Shown in pieces: positions 33,273-42,739 of a DNA stretch of 64,000 bases. The DNA is from Candidatus Accumulibacter propinquus (GTDB lineage Bacteria > Pseudomonadota > Gammaproteobacteria > Burkholderiales > Rhodocyclaceae). Location of the stretch: NCBI GenBank assembly GCA_016714935.1, contig JADKBU010000012.1, forward strand, positions 1 through 64,000, given 5' to 3'. The position numbers and the translations under genes are program-made. The notes beneath the pieces were generated by a model. It was not told the DNA's origin. It ran no database searches and saw only the letters and a program-made list of their open reading frames with translations. The first letter of the stretch is position 1. Each line of letters starts with the position of its first letter.

Positions 33273-34802
33273 GTGTGCCGTTCATTGACGAATACCCCAG
33301 ACAAATCACCGGCCCATGCCGCGCCGGGCGCCACCAGCGCCCCGGTAGCGGGGCCGGCGACACCCCGCAGCTCAGCGAGGCTTCCTCCGCTGGTCAGGTA
33401 CTGGTTGCTGATCGGGTGGTTGGCGTTGGCCCTGCCGACGCACGCGATCGCCGCCAGTCCCCCGGCGGGTGCCAGAAACGCCGACACGGCTTCGCCGAAC
33501 GAAGTCGCCGAACGGCAGGGCGACCTCAAGTCGCTACGTTTGCAGATCGAAACGCTGCGCAGGGAGATGGCCGCCGCCGAAGGATCGCGCCGGGACGCGG
33601 TGGATCAGTTGAAGGATGCCGAGCGCGCGATCTCGACCACCCAGCGCGACCTGCTGCAACTGACCACCCAGGTCGATAGCCTGCAGGCAACGCTCAGGGA
33701 CCTCGGCACGCAGGCGCGCGCACTCGAACAACAACTGAGCGCACAGCAGGCACAACTGGGAAAGCTGCTCTACCGACAGTATCTCCGAGGCACTCCGGAC
33801 CCTCTGCGACTGTTCCTCAACGGCGACGATCCCAATCAACTGGCGCGGGATCTGCACTATCTGGGGCTGATTGGCAGAGCCCGCAGCCAGATCCTGCAGG
33901 AGATCGAAGCCACCCTGCACCGCAAGCAGGCGTTGGCCACCGACACCCGGCAGCAGGCCGAGCAATTGTCGGCCAGCGAAGCCCGCGAGAAGGAAGCGCA
34001 TGCCAAACTGCTGGCTCAACGCGAGCAGCGCCAGGCGATGCTGGACAAGGTCTCGGATCACATTGCGACGCAGCGCCGCGAGATCGGCAATCTGCAGCGT
34101 GACGAGAGGCGAATGGCCGAACTCGTCGAACGCCTGTCGAAAATCATCGCCACCAGGGCCCGTGAAGCGCAGGAAGCCCACCGCGAAGTACAACGGCGCG
34201 AGGCGGCGCGACAGGCGGCGCAGCAGGCGGCAGCCCAGCAGGCGGCCCAGCAGGCCGCGCGGCAGGTGGCGCGACAGGCGACAACGCAAGACAAACCTGC
34301 GCGGGCGGCACGATCGCTCGCCGAGAAACCACTCGTCGAAAAAGCGCCTGTCGCGACGACCCCGGTGCCGGAGGCGCACGTCGAGACTACGCCGCCGGCA
34401 CCGGGCAATCTGGCAAGAATGAAAGGGCAACTGCGCCTGCCGACGCGCGGGTCGATCAGCAATCGCTTCGGCACCCCCCGGCAGGAGGGCAGCACCTGGA
34501 AGGGCCTGTTCATCCTCGCCAGTGCGGGCAGTGAAGTCCGCAGCATCGCCGGTGGCCGGGTCGTCTTTGCCGAATGGATGCGCGGTTTCGGCAATTTGCT
34601 GATCATTGACCATGGCGGCAGCTATCTTTCGATCTATGCCAACAATGACTCGCTGCTGAAACAGGTCGGCGACGAGGTGCGCGCCGCCGAGACCATCGCC
34701 ACCGTCGGCAACAGCGGTGGCAATCCCGAATCCGGTTTATACTTTGAGCTTCGCCACCAAGGGAAGCCGCTGGACCCGCTGGCTTGGGTTAACCCGAAAT
34801 GA
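33273..34802 (+). CDS. envC: Murein hydrolase activator EnvC
   Basis: About 509 residues: a signal segment (about 40-60), two coiled-coil blocks (about 78-150 and 200-310), an Ala/Gln-rich linker, and a C-terminal LytM/M23 domain (about 385-505). The LytM site is degenerate: the HxxxD motif reads KGLFI and the HxH motif reads SIYAN, so it cannot bind zinc and should act as an activator of the AmiA/AmiB amidases during division, as E. coli EnvC does. GTG 33273 is a weak start; the TTG at 33285 is an alternative with AAGG upstream. ctpA follows after 22 nt. Confidence 0.9.
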   Translation: MCRSLTNTPDKSPAHAAPGATSAPVAGPATPRSSARLPPLVRYWLLIGWLALALPTHAIAASPPAGARNADTASPNEVAERQGDLKSLRLQIETLRREMAAAEGSRRDAVDQLKDAERAISTTQRDLLQLTTQVDSLQATLRDLGTQARALEQQLSAQQAQLGKLLYRQYLRGTPDPLRLFLNGDDPNQLARDLHYLGLIGRARSQILQEIEATLHRKQALATDTRQQAEQLSASEAREKEAHAKLLAQREQRQAMLDKVSDHIATQRREIGNLQRDERRMAELVERLSKIIATRAREAQEAHREVQRREAARQAAQQAAAQQAAQQAARQVARQATTQDKPARAARSLAEKPLVEKAPVATTPVPEAHVETTPPAPGNLARMKGQLRLPTRGSISNRFGTPRQEGSTWKGLFILASAGSEVRSIAGGRVVFAEWMRGFGNLLIIDHGGSYLSIYANNDSLLKQVGDEVRAAETIATVGNSGGNPESGLYFELRHQGKPLDPLAWVNPK

Positions 34803-34824
34803 GGTGCGCACTGGAGTGATACGA

Positions 34825-36233
34825 ATGGGGAAGTTGAAACAGGCCGGGCTGGTTTGTGCCGGATTGGTTGGCGGCGTTCTGATCAGCCTGCAGTTTTCGG
34901 CGATCGCCGACAAGGAAACGCGAGCCAGTCTGCCTGTTGAGGAACTGCGCACCTTCGCCGAGGTATTCAACGCCATCAAGACCGGCTACGTCGAGCCGGT
35001 CGAAGACAAGAAGCTGATCACGCACGCGATCAGCGGCATGCTCTCCAACCTCGACCCGCACTCCAGCTATCTCGATGCCGATGCGTTCAAGGACCTGCAG
35101 GTCGGCACGCAGGGCGAGTTCGGCGGCATCGGCATCGAAGTCGGCATGGAAGACGGGCTGGTCAAGGTGGTTTCGCCAATCGAGGACACCCCGGCCTACC
35201 GCGCCGGGGTAAAGCCGGGCGATCTGATCTTCAAGATCGACGATACGCTGGTCAAGGGTCTGACGCTCAATGAGGCCGTCAAGCGAATGCGCGGCAAGCC
35301 GAGGTCGCAGATCAGGCTGTCGATTCTCCGCAAGGGCGAGGCCAAACCCCTCGAAATCACCCTGACGCGTGAAGTCATCAAGGTGCAGAGCGTCAAGTCG
35401 AAACTCGTCGAGGACGGTTACGGCTATCTGCGCATCACCTCGTTCCAGGAAAATACCGGCGCGGCGGTGGTCAAGCACCTTCAGGACCTGTTCAAGCCCG
35501 GCCCGATGAAGGGCCTGGTGCTCGATCTGCGCAACGATCCGGGTGGTCTCCTCAACAGCGCGGTCGGCGTTTCGGCAGCCTTCCTGCCGCTGGACACCCT
35601 GGTCACCTCGACCGACGGGCGCACCCCGGACGCCAAGCACCGTTTCTCGGCATCGCCCGCGGACTACCTGCGCGGTAGCCGGGACGACTATATCAAGGCA
35701 CTGCCGCCCGAGGCGCGCAAGGTACCGATGGTGGTGCTGGTCAATGGGGGCTCCGCCTCGGCATCGGAAATCGTCGCCGGGGCGCTGCAGGACCACCGCC
35801 GCGCGATCGTTCTCGGGACGACGACCTTCGGCAAAGGCTCCGTACAGACCGTGTTGCCCTTGCCCGGAAACACCGCGATCAAGCTGACCACTGCACGCTA
35901 CTTCACGCCTTCGGGCCGCTCGATCCAGGCCAAAGGCATCGTGCCGGACATCGTCGTCGAAGAGAGCGCCAACGGCAGCTCGGCCGAGCGCCTGCGCGAG
36001 GCCAACCTCGACCACCATCTCGACGGCAGCAAGGACCCGGCGTCGGCCAAGGACGCGCCGGCGAAGCCTGCCAAGACGGGCCACCCGCCAAGCCGAAGGC
36101 CAGCACAGCCAAGGACGATCCGGACGAGGCCGCCGAGCCGCCGAGCCGCGAACTGGCGTCAAAAAAGGACTATCAGTTGAACCAGGCGCTGAACCTTCTC
36201 AAGGGGATGCAGATCATGCAGAATACTCGGTGA
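34825..36233 (+). CDS. ctpA: Carboxy-terminal processing protease, S41 family (frameshifted 3' end)
   Basis: A periplasmic serine protease with N-terminal signal/anchor (about 8-28), PDZ domain (about 95-175, GIGIEVGMEDGLVKVVSPIEDTP) and S41 core with catalytic Ser in GGSASASEIVAGA and Lys in TTFGKGSVQ. ATG 34825 follows GGAG. The original frame ends in a Pro/Arg-rich nonsense tail at 36180, but the next frame carries the true family C-terminus (KDYQLNQALNLLKGMQIM) to a stop at 36231-36233. One base is missing near 36075-36090; the repaired protein has about 469 residues. The catalytic part is unaffected. Confidence 0.9.
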
Positions 36234-36256
36234 GCCTTTCTCTCGGAGTGGGGAAC

Positions 36257-36676
36257 GTGAAACGACCGGCCGCCATGCCACAGACGCCGATTCGCAAACA
36301 GCGCAACATCCTGTTTGCCAAGTTCCCGCCCGGCCAGGTCCCCGAAGCGTCGGACTTTCTCGGCAAGCTGGAGGACCTCGAACTCGAACGGCGCGAACAG
36401 CCGCGCGCACTCGGTGTGGCCTATGATCTGCACCACCATTGTCTGCAGGAACTCGAAGGCACGCTCGAGGATCAGGGTTATCACCTCGACAACACGCTGA
36501 TGAGCAAGATGATGCGCGCGCTGATCTACTACGTCGAGGAAACGCAACTGCACAATCTCGACGCGCCGGTGCGTCCGCTCAAGCGCTCGCAGTCGGAAGC
36601 CTACACGCACGCCTGGGAACGCCACCCGCACGGCGACCACGACGACACCCCGCCGGAGTGGCGCGAATACAAGTAG
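36257..36676 (+). CDS. Conserved hypothetical protein
   Basis: About 139 residues from GTG 36257, preceded by GGAG 8 nt upstream (a GTG at 36230 overlaps ctpA and is less likely). It is soluble and charged, with no signal or known domain: the middle block LEDLELERREQPRALGVAYDLHHHCLQELEG and the His-rich end (WERHPHGDHDDTPPEW) stand out. The HHH and end-terminal His/Asp could bind metal, but that is a guess. It lies between ctpA and the moeB-like gene, 10 nt from the latter. Confidence 0.7.
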   Translation: MKRPAAMPQTPIRKQRNILFAKFPPGQVPEASDFLGKLEDLELERREQPRALGVAYDLHHHCLQELEGTLEDQGYHLDNTLMSKMMRALIYYVEETQLHNLDAPVRPLKRSQSEAYTHAWERHPHGDHDDTPPEWREYK

Positions 36677-36686
36677 CGCCGGGGCG

Positions 36687-37439
36687 ATGAACGACGGCCA
36701 GTTGCTGCGCTACAGCCGGCACATTCTGCTTGACGAGATTGGCGTCGAAGGGCAGCAGCGCCTGCTCGATGCGAAAGCGCTGATCATCGGCGCCGGCGGT
36801 CTCGGTTCGCCGGCGGCCCTGTATCTCGCGTCTGCCGGCGTTGGCCAGATCACGCTCGCCGACGGCGACACGGTCGACCTGACCAACCTGCAGCGGCAGA
36901 TTCTGCACACTGACGGCCGCATCGGCGAGTCCAAGGCCTGCTCCGGCAAGATCGCGTTACAGACCCTCAATCCCGAGATACGGGTCACGGCGGTCAGCCG
37001 TCGGCTTGCCGGCGAAGCGCTGGAAGCGCTGGTCGCCGATGCCGATGTGGTGCTCGACTGCTGCGACAACTTTGCCACCCGCCACGCCGTCAATCGGGCA
37101 TGCGTGAAGCTGCGCCGGCCGCTGGTTTCCGGAGCGGCGATCCGCTTTGCCGGACAGCTTGCGGTTTTCGATGCTCGGCGCGAAGACACGCCGTGTTACT
37201 ACTGTCTCTTTCCCGAAGGGGAGGATGTCGAGGAGTTGCGTTGCGCGGTCATGGGCGTTTTCGCACCGCTCACCGGCATCATCGGCGCGATGCAGGCGGC
37301 CGAGGCACTGAAACTGATTATCGGAGCCGGCGAGCCGGTCGTCGGCCGGCTCTGGTTGCTCGACGGCCTGGCGATGACCTGGCGCTGCGTGAAATTTGCG
37401 CGGGATCCGCAATGCCCGGTCTGCGCGCCGCGCGCCTAG
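36687..37439 (+). CDS. moeB: HesA/MoeB/ThiF-family adenylyltransferase
   Basis: 250 residues, an E1-like enzyme that adenylates the C-terminal glycine of a sulfur-carrier protein (MoaD or ThiS). ATP site GAGGLGSPAALYLASAGVG (about 33-51), NLQRQILH, catalytic Asp in LDCCDNFATRHAVN, and two zinc pairs CYYC and CPVC are seen. No rhodanese domain follows. Whether it serves molybdopterin (MoeB) or thiamin (ThiF) cannot be decided, as no other cofactor gene is near. It overlaps ribD tail to tail by 4 nt. Confidence 0.88.
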   Translation: MNDGQLLRYSRHILLDEIGVEGQQRLLDAKALIIGAGGLGSPAALYLASAGVGQITLADGDTVDLTNLQRQILHTDGRIGESKACSGKIALQTLNPEIRVTAVSRRLAGEALEALVADADVVLDCCDNFATRHAVNRACVKLRRPLVSGAAIRFAGQLAVFDARREDTPCYYCLFPEGEDVEELRCAVMGVFAPLTGIIGAMQAAEALKLIIGAGEPVVGRLWLLDGLAMTWRCVKFARDPQCPVCAPRA

Positions 37440-38542
37440 CTGAAGCGGGCGAGCACGCGCAGATCGGCGCCGAGCATGCGCAGGTCGCGGATTTGCAGCG
37501 TGCGTTTGTCGGCCAGTGATTGCAATGGCGGCAGATCGAACATGCCGCGCGCCGCGTCGCCGATCAGGCATGGCGCCAGGTAAAGCAGCAGTTCGTCGAC
37601 CAACCCTGCCCGCAACAGCGAACCACTGAGCGCGAAACCGGCCTCGACGTGTACTTCGTTGATGCCGCGCCGCGCCAGTTCGTCAAGCAGCGCCACCAGA
37701 TCGACCTTTCCGCCCGGTCCCGGCAGCAGGATGACTTCGGCACCACGCTGGACGAGGGCCGCGCTCCGGCCGCAGTCATCAGCGGTGGCGGCGATCAGGA
37801 CAGCGCCATCGCGCAACAAGCGGGCGTCGAGCGGCAGTTCGAGCCGGCTGTCCACGATCACCTTCAAGGGCTGGTGCAACTCCGCACCCGGAGCTTCGAC
37901 AGCACGCACATTGAGCTGCGGGTCGTCGTGGCGGACCGTCCCGATGCCGCTCAGAATGGCGCACGCGCGCGCCCGCCAGCGATGCCCGTCCTGCCGGGCC
38001 GCCGCGCCGGTCAGCCACTGGCTGGCACCGTTCTGCAGGGCCGTCTTGCCGTCGAGGCTGGCGGCAAGTTTCATCCGCAACCACGGCCGCGCACGCGTCA
38101 TGCGCGCGACAAATCCGACATTGATTTCCTGCGCCTCTGCGGCCAGCAAGCCACACTCGGCAATCACCCCGGCCACACGCAAGCGCGCCAGACCCCGCCC
38201 GGCCACCTGCGGATTGGGATCCTGCATCGCGGCGACGACCCGCGCCACCCCGGCGACAAGCAGGGCTTCGGCGCAGGGAGGGGTGCGACCGTGGTGACTG
38301 CAGGGTTCCAGGGTAACGTAAAGGGTCGCCCCGCGCGCTCTGTCGCCAGCGGCCTGCAGCGCGTGAACTTCGGCATGCTGCCCGCCGGCACGTACGTGCC
38401 AGCCCTCGCCGACGATCTCGCCATCCCTGACGATGACACAGCCGACGCGCGGATTGGGGCTGGTCGAGAAGAGCCCGCGCTCGGCCAGGCGCAGGGCGCG
38501 TGCCATGTGCTGATGGTCGGAGGCGCTGAACGCCGGGGCCAT
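37436..38542 (-). CDS. ribD: Riboflavin biosynthesis deaminase/reductase
   Basis: 368 residues. The N-terminal cytidine-deaminase-like domain has HAEVHAL and the zinc site PCSHHGRTPPC; the C-terminal RibD reductase domain starts near LRMKLAASLDGKTAL with SQWLTG and NEVHVEAG. It carries out the deamination and reduction of the pyrimidine intermediate in riboflavin synthesis. Its ATG touches the nrdR stop (TGATG), so both come from the glyA-nrdR-ribD transcript. Confidence 0.96.
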   Translation of the reverse strand: MAPAFSASDHQHMARALRLAERGLFSTSPNPRVGCVIVRDGEIVGEGWHVRAGGQHAEVHALQAAGDRARGATLYVTLEPCSHHGRTPPCAEALLVAGVARVVAAMQDPNPQVAGRGLARLRVAGVIAECGLLAAEAQEINVGFVARMTRARPWLRMKLAASLDGKTALQNGASQWLTGAAARQDGHRWRARACAILSGIGTVRHDDPQLNVRAVEAPGAELHQPLKVIVDSRLELPLDARLLRDGAVLIAATADDCGRSAALVQRGAEVILLPGPGGKVDLVALLDELARRGINEVHVEAGFALSGSLLRAGLVDELLLYLAPCLIGDAARGMFDLPPLQSLADKRTLQIRDLRMLGADLRVLARFS

Positions 38543-39012
38543 CAGCGGCCGGACGGCGGCGCCGAGCGAGAGACTTCGCGAACCACCTTGGAGAACTCGT
38601 CCACGTCCTCGAAATTGCGGTACACCGAAGCAAATCGAACGTAGGCGACCTTGTCGAGCTTCTTCAACTCGCGCATGACCATCTCGCCGACCTTCTCCGA
38701 AGCCACTTCGCGCTCGCCGAGCGCCAGCAGCTTTTCTTCGATACGGGCAATCGCCGCCTCGACCATCGCGCTGCTGACCGGTCGCTTGCGCAGCGCCAGC
38801 AACAGGCTGGCAGCCAGTTTGTCGCGGTCGAAATCGACCCGCGAGCCATTCTTCTTGATGATCTGCGGCAGGCGCAACTCCGCCCGCTCGTAAGTCGTAA
38901 ACCGCTTGTCACACTTCAGGCAACGCCGTCGCCGCCGGACGATGTCGCCATCGTCGTTGATCCGGGTGTCGGCGACGGCTGTTTCGTCAGCGCCGCAGAA
39001 CGGGCATTTCAT
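38542..39012 (-). CDS. nrdR: Transcriptional repressor NrdR
   Basis: 156 residues, normal length. Zinc ribbon with Cys3, Cys6, Cys31 and Cys34 (MKCPFCGAD … CLKCDKRF), followed by an ATP-cone (about 49-139, PQIIKKNGSRVDFDRDKL). It senses dATP/ATP and represses ribonucleotide reductase genes. ATG 39010-39012 overlaps the glyA stop as ATGA. The glyA-nrdR-ribD order is common in proteobacteria. No NrdR box is visible in the window. Confidence 0.97.
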   Translation of the reverse strand: MKCPFCGADETAVADTRINDDGDIVRRRRRCLKCDKRFTTYERAELRLPQIIKKNGSRVDFDRDKLAASLLLALRKRPVSSAMVEAAIARIEEKLLALGEREVASEKVGEMVMRELKKLDKVAYVRFASVYRNFEDVDEFSKVVREVSRSAPPSGR

Positions 39013-40268
39013 CCCGACGACGAGCCGTAGACCGGAAACTTCCGGCACAGCACGCCGACATCGGCGCGCACGCGCTTCAGGACATCGGCGTCGCCCGGCG
39101 CATCGAGAACATCGGCAATGAGGTGCGCCACTGTCTCGGATTCGAACTCGGTGAAGCCGCGCGTGGTCATCGCCGGCGAGCCGATACGGATGCCGGAAGT
39201 CACGAAGGGCTTCTGCGGATCGTTCGGGATCGCGTTCTTGTTAACCGTGATGTGGGCGGCACCCAGAGCCGCCTCGGCGTCCTTGCCGGTGATGTTCTTG
39301 GCGCGCAGGTCTACCAGAAACACATGCGATTCGGTGCGGCCGGAGACGATCCGCAGACCGCGCTCGGCCGACAGCACGCGCGACAATACGCGGGCATTGG
39401 CCACCACCTGCTCCTGGTAGTCGCGGAAAGCCGGTGACAGGGCTTCCTTGAAAGCCACCGCCTTGGCGGCGATCACATGCATCAGCGGCCCCCCTTGCAG
39501 GCCGGGGAAGATCGCCGAATTGATCGCTTTTTCGTGTTCGGCCTTCATCAGGATGACGCCGCCACGCGGCCCACGCAGTGTCTTGTGCGTGGTCGAGGTC
39601 ACCACATCGGCGTGGGGCACCGGGTTGGGGTAACAACCGGCCGCAATCAGGCCCGCGTAATGCGCCATATCGACCATGAAAATCGCGCCGATTTCCCTGG
39701 CCACATTGGCGAAACGCTCAAAGTCGATGCGCAGGGAATAGGCCGACGCCCCGGCGATCAGGATGCGTGGCTTGTGCTCGCGCGCCAGCGCTTCCATCTT
39801 CGCGTAATCGATCGCTTCATGCTCGTCGAGACCATAGGCCACAACCTTGAACCACTTGCCGGACATGTTGAGCGGCATGCCATGCGTGAGATGGCCACCC
39901 TCGGCGAGGCTCATGCCCATGATCGTGTCGCCGGGTTTGGCAAAGGCCATCAGCACCGCCTGATTCGCCTGCGATCCGGAATTTGGCTGGACGTTGGCGG
40001 CATCGGCGCCAAACAGCTTCTTCAGCCGATCGATCGCCAGTTGCTCGGCGACATCGACGTGCTCGCAACCACCGTAATAGCGCTTGCCCGGGTAACCCTC
40101 GGCATACTTGTTGGTCAGTTGCGAGCCCTGCGCCGCCATCACCGCGTGACTGACGTAGTTCTCGGAGGCAATCAGTTCGATGTGCTCTTCCTGACGGCGA
40201 TTCTCGTCCTCGAGCACCTGCCAGATCTTGGGGTCTACTCTCGCCAGGGTGTCTCTATCGGAAAACAT
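39009..40268 (-). CDS. glyA: Serine hydroxymethyltransferase
   Basis: 419 residues. It interconverts serine and glycine with tetrahydrofolate, the main one-carbon source. YPGKRYYGGCEHVDVAEQLA, PHADVVTSTTHKTLRGPRGG (PLP lysine) and MFSDRDTLARVDPKIW at the start are diagnostic. The start is ATG 40266-40268; an open frame upstream is not homologous. It begins a glyA-nrdR-ribD unit. Confidence 0.98.
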   Translation of the reverse strand: MFSDRDTLARVDPKIWQVLEDENRRQEEHIELIASENYVSHAVMAAQGSQLTNKYAEGYPGKRYYGGCEHVDVAEQLAIDRLKKLFGADAANVQPNSGSQANQAVLMAFAKPGDTIMGMSLAEGGHLTHGMPLNMSGKWFKVVAYGLDEHEAIDYAKMEALAREHKPRILIAGASAYSLRIDFERFANVAREIGAIFMVDMAHYAGLIAAGCYPNPVPHADVVTSTTHKTLRGPRGGVILMKAEHEKAINSAIFPGLQGGPLMHVIAAKAVAFKEALSPAFRDYQEQVVANARVLSRVLSAERGLRIVSGRTESHVFLVDLRAKNITGKDAEAALGAAHITVNKNAIPNDPQKPFVTSGIRIGSPAMTTRGFTEFESETVAHLIADVLDAPGDADVLKRVRADVGVLCRKFPVYGSSSG

Positions 40269-40299
40269 CGTGCGCCTCGCAAGCCTTGAAAAGAGGCGA

Positions 40300-40308
40300 A
40301 TTGTAGCA
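40300..40308 (-). promoter_or_regulatory. Extended -10 promoter element of glyA
   Basis: TGCTACAAT on the minus strand (TGn plus a TACAAT -10 box) lies 32 nt before the glyA ATG. A matching -35 hexamer is not seen, which extended -10 promoters tolerate. No glycine riboswitch fold is recognisable in the short leader. Confidence 0.5.
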
Positions 40309-40389
40309 CGCAGCAGAATTCCCACAGAATCTGCGCCGGCTCCACAAACAGCCGGCGGCCACTGACGCGCGCCATGAAAGCGCGCGCGC

Positions 40390-41409
40390 TCAGATCAGGC
40401 GCCGCCGTGACAGCTCGTCCTTGAGCCAGGCGTAACAAATCGGCGCCGCGACCAGACCGGCAAGGCCAAACGTGCTCTCCATGAGCAGCATGGCGGTCAG
40501 CAATTCCCAGGCCTTGGCTCTGATCTGGGCGCCGACGATGCGTGCGTTCAGGAAATACTCCAGCTTGTGAATCCCGACAAGAAATGCCAGCGAGGAAAGC
40601 GCCACGCCCGGCGAATGCGCCAGACTGACCACGAAGATCACCGTATTGGAAATCAGATTGCCAACCACCGGCAGCAAGCCGGCGATGAAGGTCACGACGA
40701 TCATCGTCTTGGTCAGCGGCAGGTGAACGCCGAACACCGGCAGCACCATACCCAGGTACAAGGTAGTGAACAGGGTATTCAGCGCGGAGATCCGGACCTG
40801 GGCGAAGACCACGCGCCGGAAGGCTTCGCCCAGGCGAAAGACACGCTCTGCCAGCGCGCGCGCCAGTGGCCCCATGTGCTCGTTGTGACTGGCCTCGCGC
40901 AGCGACACCATGCCGCCGATGATCATGCCGATCAGGACGTGTGCGACCACGTGGCCGGTCTCCTTGCCAAGCATCTGCAACTCGGCCGAATGTTCCCGTA
41001 GCCAGTGGCTGGCGTGTTCGCGCAGGGCCTCGCTGTCCCGCGGGAGCAGGTCGCCTAGCCAGCCGGGCAACGTCGCGCGCGAGGTTTCGATGATCTCGGC
41101 CATCTTTGCCAGCAACGCGGCGATGCTGCCACCCTCGCTGTTCATGAAATACACCAGCCCAAGCACCACCGCGGCGACCGCTCCCAGCACGACCAACACG
41201 ACCAGGCTCACGGCCAGTGCCCTGGAGCGGCTGTTCGACAGGTGCCGGGCAAAGAAGGGCGCCAGCACATGTACGAGCTCATAGACCAACAGTCCGGCAA
41301 TCAGCGCCGGCAGGAGATGCACCAGAAGTACCATCAGCATCGCCAGCAGGGCAAGGACCCAGGAGGCATGTTCGATGGCCGTGACTCTGACAGGAGAGCT
41401 GTTGCTCAA
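40390..41409 (-). CDS. AI-2E family transporter
   Basis: 339 residues with about eight membrane helices in the AI-2E/PerM pattern: two N-terminal helices pairs, a soluble loop (about 95-150), and the C-terminal core with GMVLPVFGVHLPLTKTMIVVTFIAGLLPVVGNLISN, where P-x-x-G-x-x-x-S/N is typical. Members export autoinducer-2, act as Na+/H+ antiporters or are uncharacterised; the substrate is unknown. It is 4 nt upstream of the flavoprotein stop, but on the same strand, so it is transcribed after that gene. Confidence 0.88.
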   Translation of the reverse strand: MSNSSPVRVTAIEHASWVLALLAMLMVLLVHLLPALIAGLLVYELVHVLAPFFARHLSNSRSRALAVSLVVLVVLGAVAAVVLGLVYFMNSEGGSIAALLAKMAEIIETSRATLPGWLGDLLPRDSEALREHASHWLREHSAELQMLGKETGHVVAHVLIGMIIGGMVSLREASHNEHMGPLARALAERVFRLGEAFRRVVFAQVRISALNTLFTTLYLGMVLPVFGVHLPLTKTMIVVTFIAGLLPVVGNLISNTVIFVVSLAHSPGVALSSLAFLVGIHKLEYFLNARIVGAQIRAKAWELLTAMLLMESTFGLAGLVAAPICYAWLKDELSRRRLI

Positions 41410-41413
41410 GTTT

Positions 41414-42739
41414 CTACTCGCTTTCAGGGTGGTCAGAGAATGCGTTGACGTTGCCGCCCGCGGTGTGCAGCCAGTTCAGGACGCCGTGACCGGCGGCGAA
41501 ACCGCTGGCCAGGCAAGCGGTCAGCAGATAGCCCCCGGTCGGTGCCTCCCAGTCGAGCATTTCGCCCGCGCAGAACACTCCAGGAAAAGCGCGCAGCATC
41601 AGTTGCCCGTCAAGGCCCTCGAAGCAAACGCCGCCGGCGGTGCTGATCGCTTCGTCAAGCGGTCGCGGTGCAGACAGGACGATCGGCAGGCACTTGATCG
41701 CCGCGCCGAGCAGAGCAGCATTGGCGAAGGCTGCGGGCGAGACCAGCTCACGCAGCAGGCCAACCTTCGCGCCCTTGAGTTGGAGACGGCTCTGCAGATG
41801 ACTGGCCAGCGAACGTGCGCCACGCGGTCGCGCCAATTCGCCGACCACTCGCTCCAGCGCGTGCTCCGGCAGCAGATCGAGACGCAGCGTAGCCGACCCG
41901 CAGGCTTCGATGGTGTCGCGCAGGATCGCGGACAGCGTATAGATCAAGCCGCCTTCGAGCCCGGTTGCGGTAAGCATGAACTCGCCGCGGCGGCGATGTT
42001 CGGCGCCATTCAGGTCGATCACTGTGGCAACCACGGACTTGATCGGTTGACCCGCGAAACGCTCGCGAAAATGCGCGCTCCAGCCCACGTCAAAGCCGCA
42101 GTTTGCCGGCCGAAATGGCGCCAGCGCCACTCCGGCCGCATGCAGGACGTCGAACCAACGCCCATCCGACCCCAGCCTTGCCCAGCTGGCGCCGCCCAGG
42201 GCGAGCACCACCGCGTCGGCTTTGCGCTCCTCCCTCCCTTCCGGCGTCGCGTAGCACAGCCGGTAACCCTGGCCGCTCGCGTGCGCCCAACCACACCAGC
42301 GGCGACGCATGTGAAAGCGCACCCCTCCTGCTCGCAGCCGCTGCAGCCAGGCGCGCAGCAGTGGAGCAGCCTTCATGCCGGTCGGGAAGACGCGTCCGGA
42401 ACTGCCGATAAACGTGCCGATACCGAGGCCGTATGCCCATTCGCGCAACTCCGCCGGCCCGAAGGCATCGAGCAAAGGAGTGAGTTCTCGTTCACGCTCA
42501 CCATACCGTCTCCGGAATGCTGCGGCGGGCTCGGCGTGGGTGAGGTTCAGTCCGCCCCTGCCGGCCAGCAGCAACTTGCGGCCGACTGACGGCATCGCGT
42601 CGTAGACCTCGGCCTGCACGCCGCCCCGGTTGATGACCTCAGCCGCCATCAGCCCGGCAGGCCCGCCACCGACGACCGCCACCACCCGCGCGACCGCGGC
42701 GGTACCGGGCTGGTCGATGTTCAGGCGACGACCAGGCAC
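41414..42739 (-). CDS. HI0933-like NAD(P)/FAD-dependent oxidoreductase
   Basis: 441 residues. FAD-binding VAVVGGGPAGLMAAEVINRGG at about residues 20-40, then KLLLAGRGGLNLTHAE, FIGSSGRVFPTGMKAAPLL, and a C-terminal FAD motif GVFCAGEMLDWEAPTGGYLLTACLASG. This is the TIGR03862 flavoprotein group, of unknown substrate. The N-terminus overlaps murI by 19 nt from ATG 42739; a start nearer the Rossmann fold is possible. Confidence 0.88.
   Translation of the reverse strand: MPGRRLNIDQPGTAAVARVVAVVGGGPAGLMAAEVINRGGVQAEVYDAMPSVGRKLLLAGRGGLNLTHAEPAAAFRRRYGERERELTPLLDAFGPAELREWAYGLGIGTFIGSSGRVFPTGMKAAPLLRAWLQRLRAGGVRFHMRRRWCGWAHASGQGYRLCYATPEGREERKADAVVLALGGASWARLGSDGRWFDVLHAAGVALAPFRPANCGFDVGWSAHFRERFAGQPIKSVVATVIDLNGAEHRRRGEFMLTATGLEGGLIYTLSAILRDTIEACGSATLRLDLLPEHALERVVGELARPRGARSLASHLQSRLQLKGAKVGLLRELVSPAAFANAALLGAAIKCLPIVLSAPRPLDEAISTAGGVCFEGLDGQLMLRAFPGVFCAGEMLDWEAPTGGYLLTACLASGFAAGHGVLNWLHTAGGNVNAFSDHPESE

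Noticed and set aside
40269..40389. Glycine riboswitch before glyA
   Set aside because: The leader is only about 25-30 nt after the likely -10 box, too short for such an aptamer.
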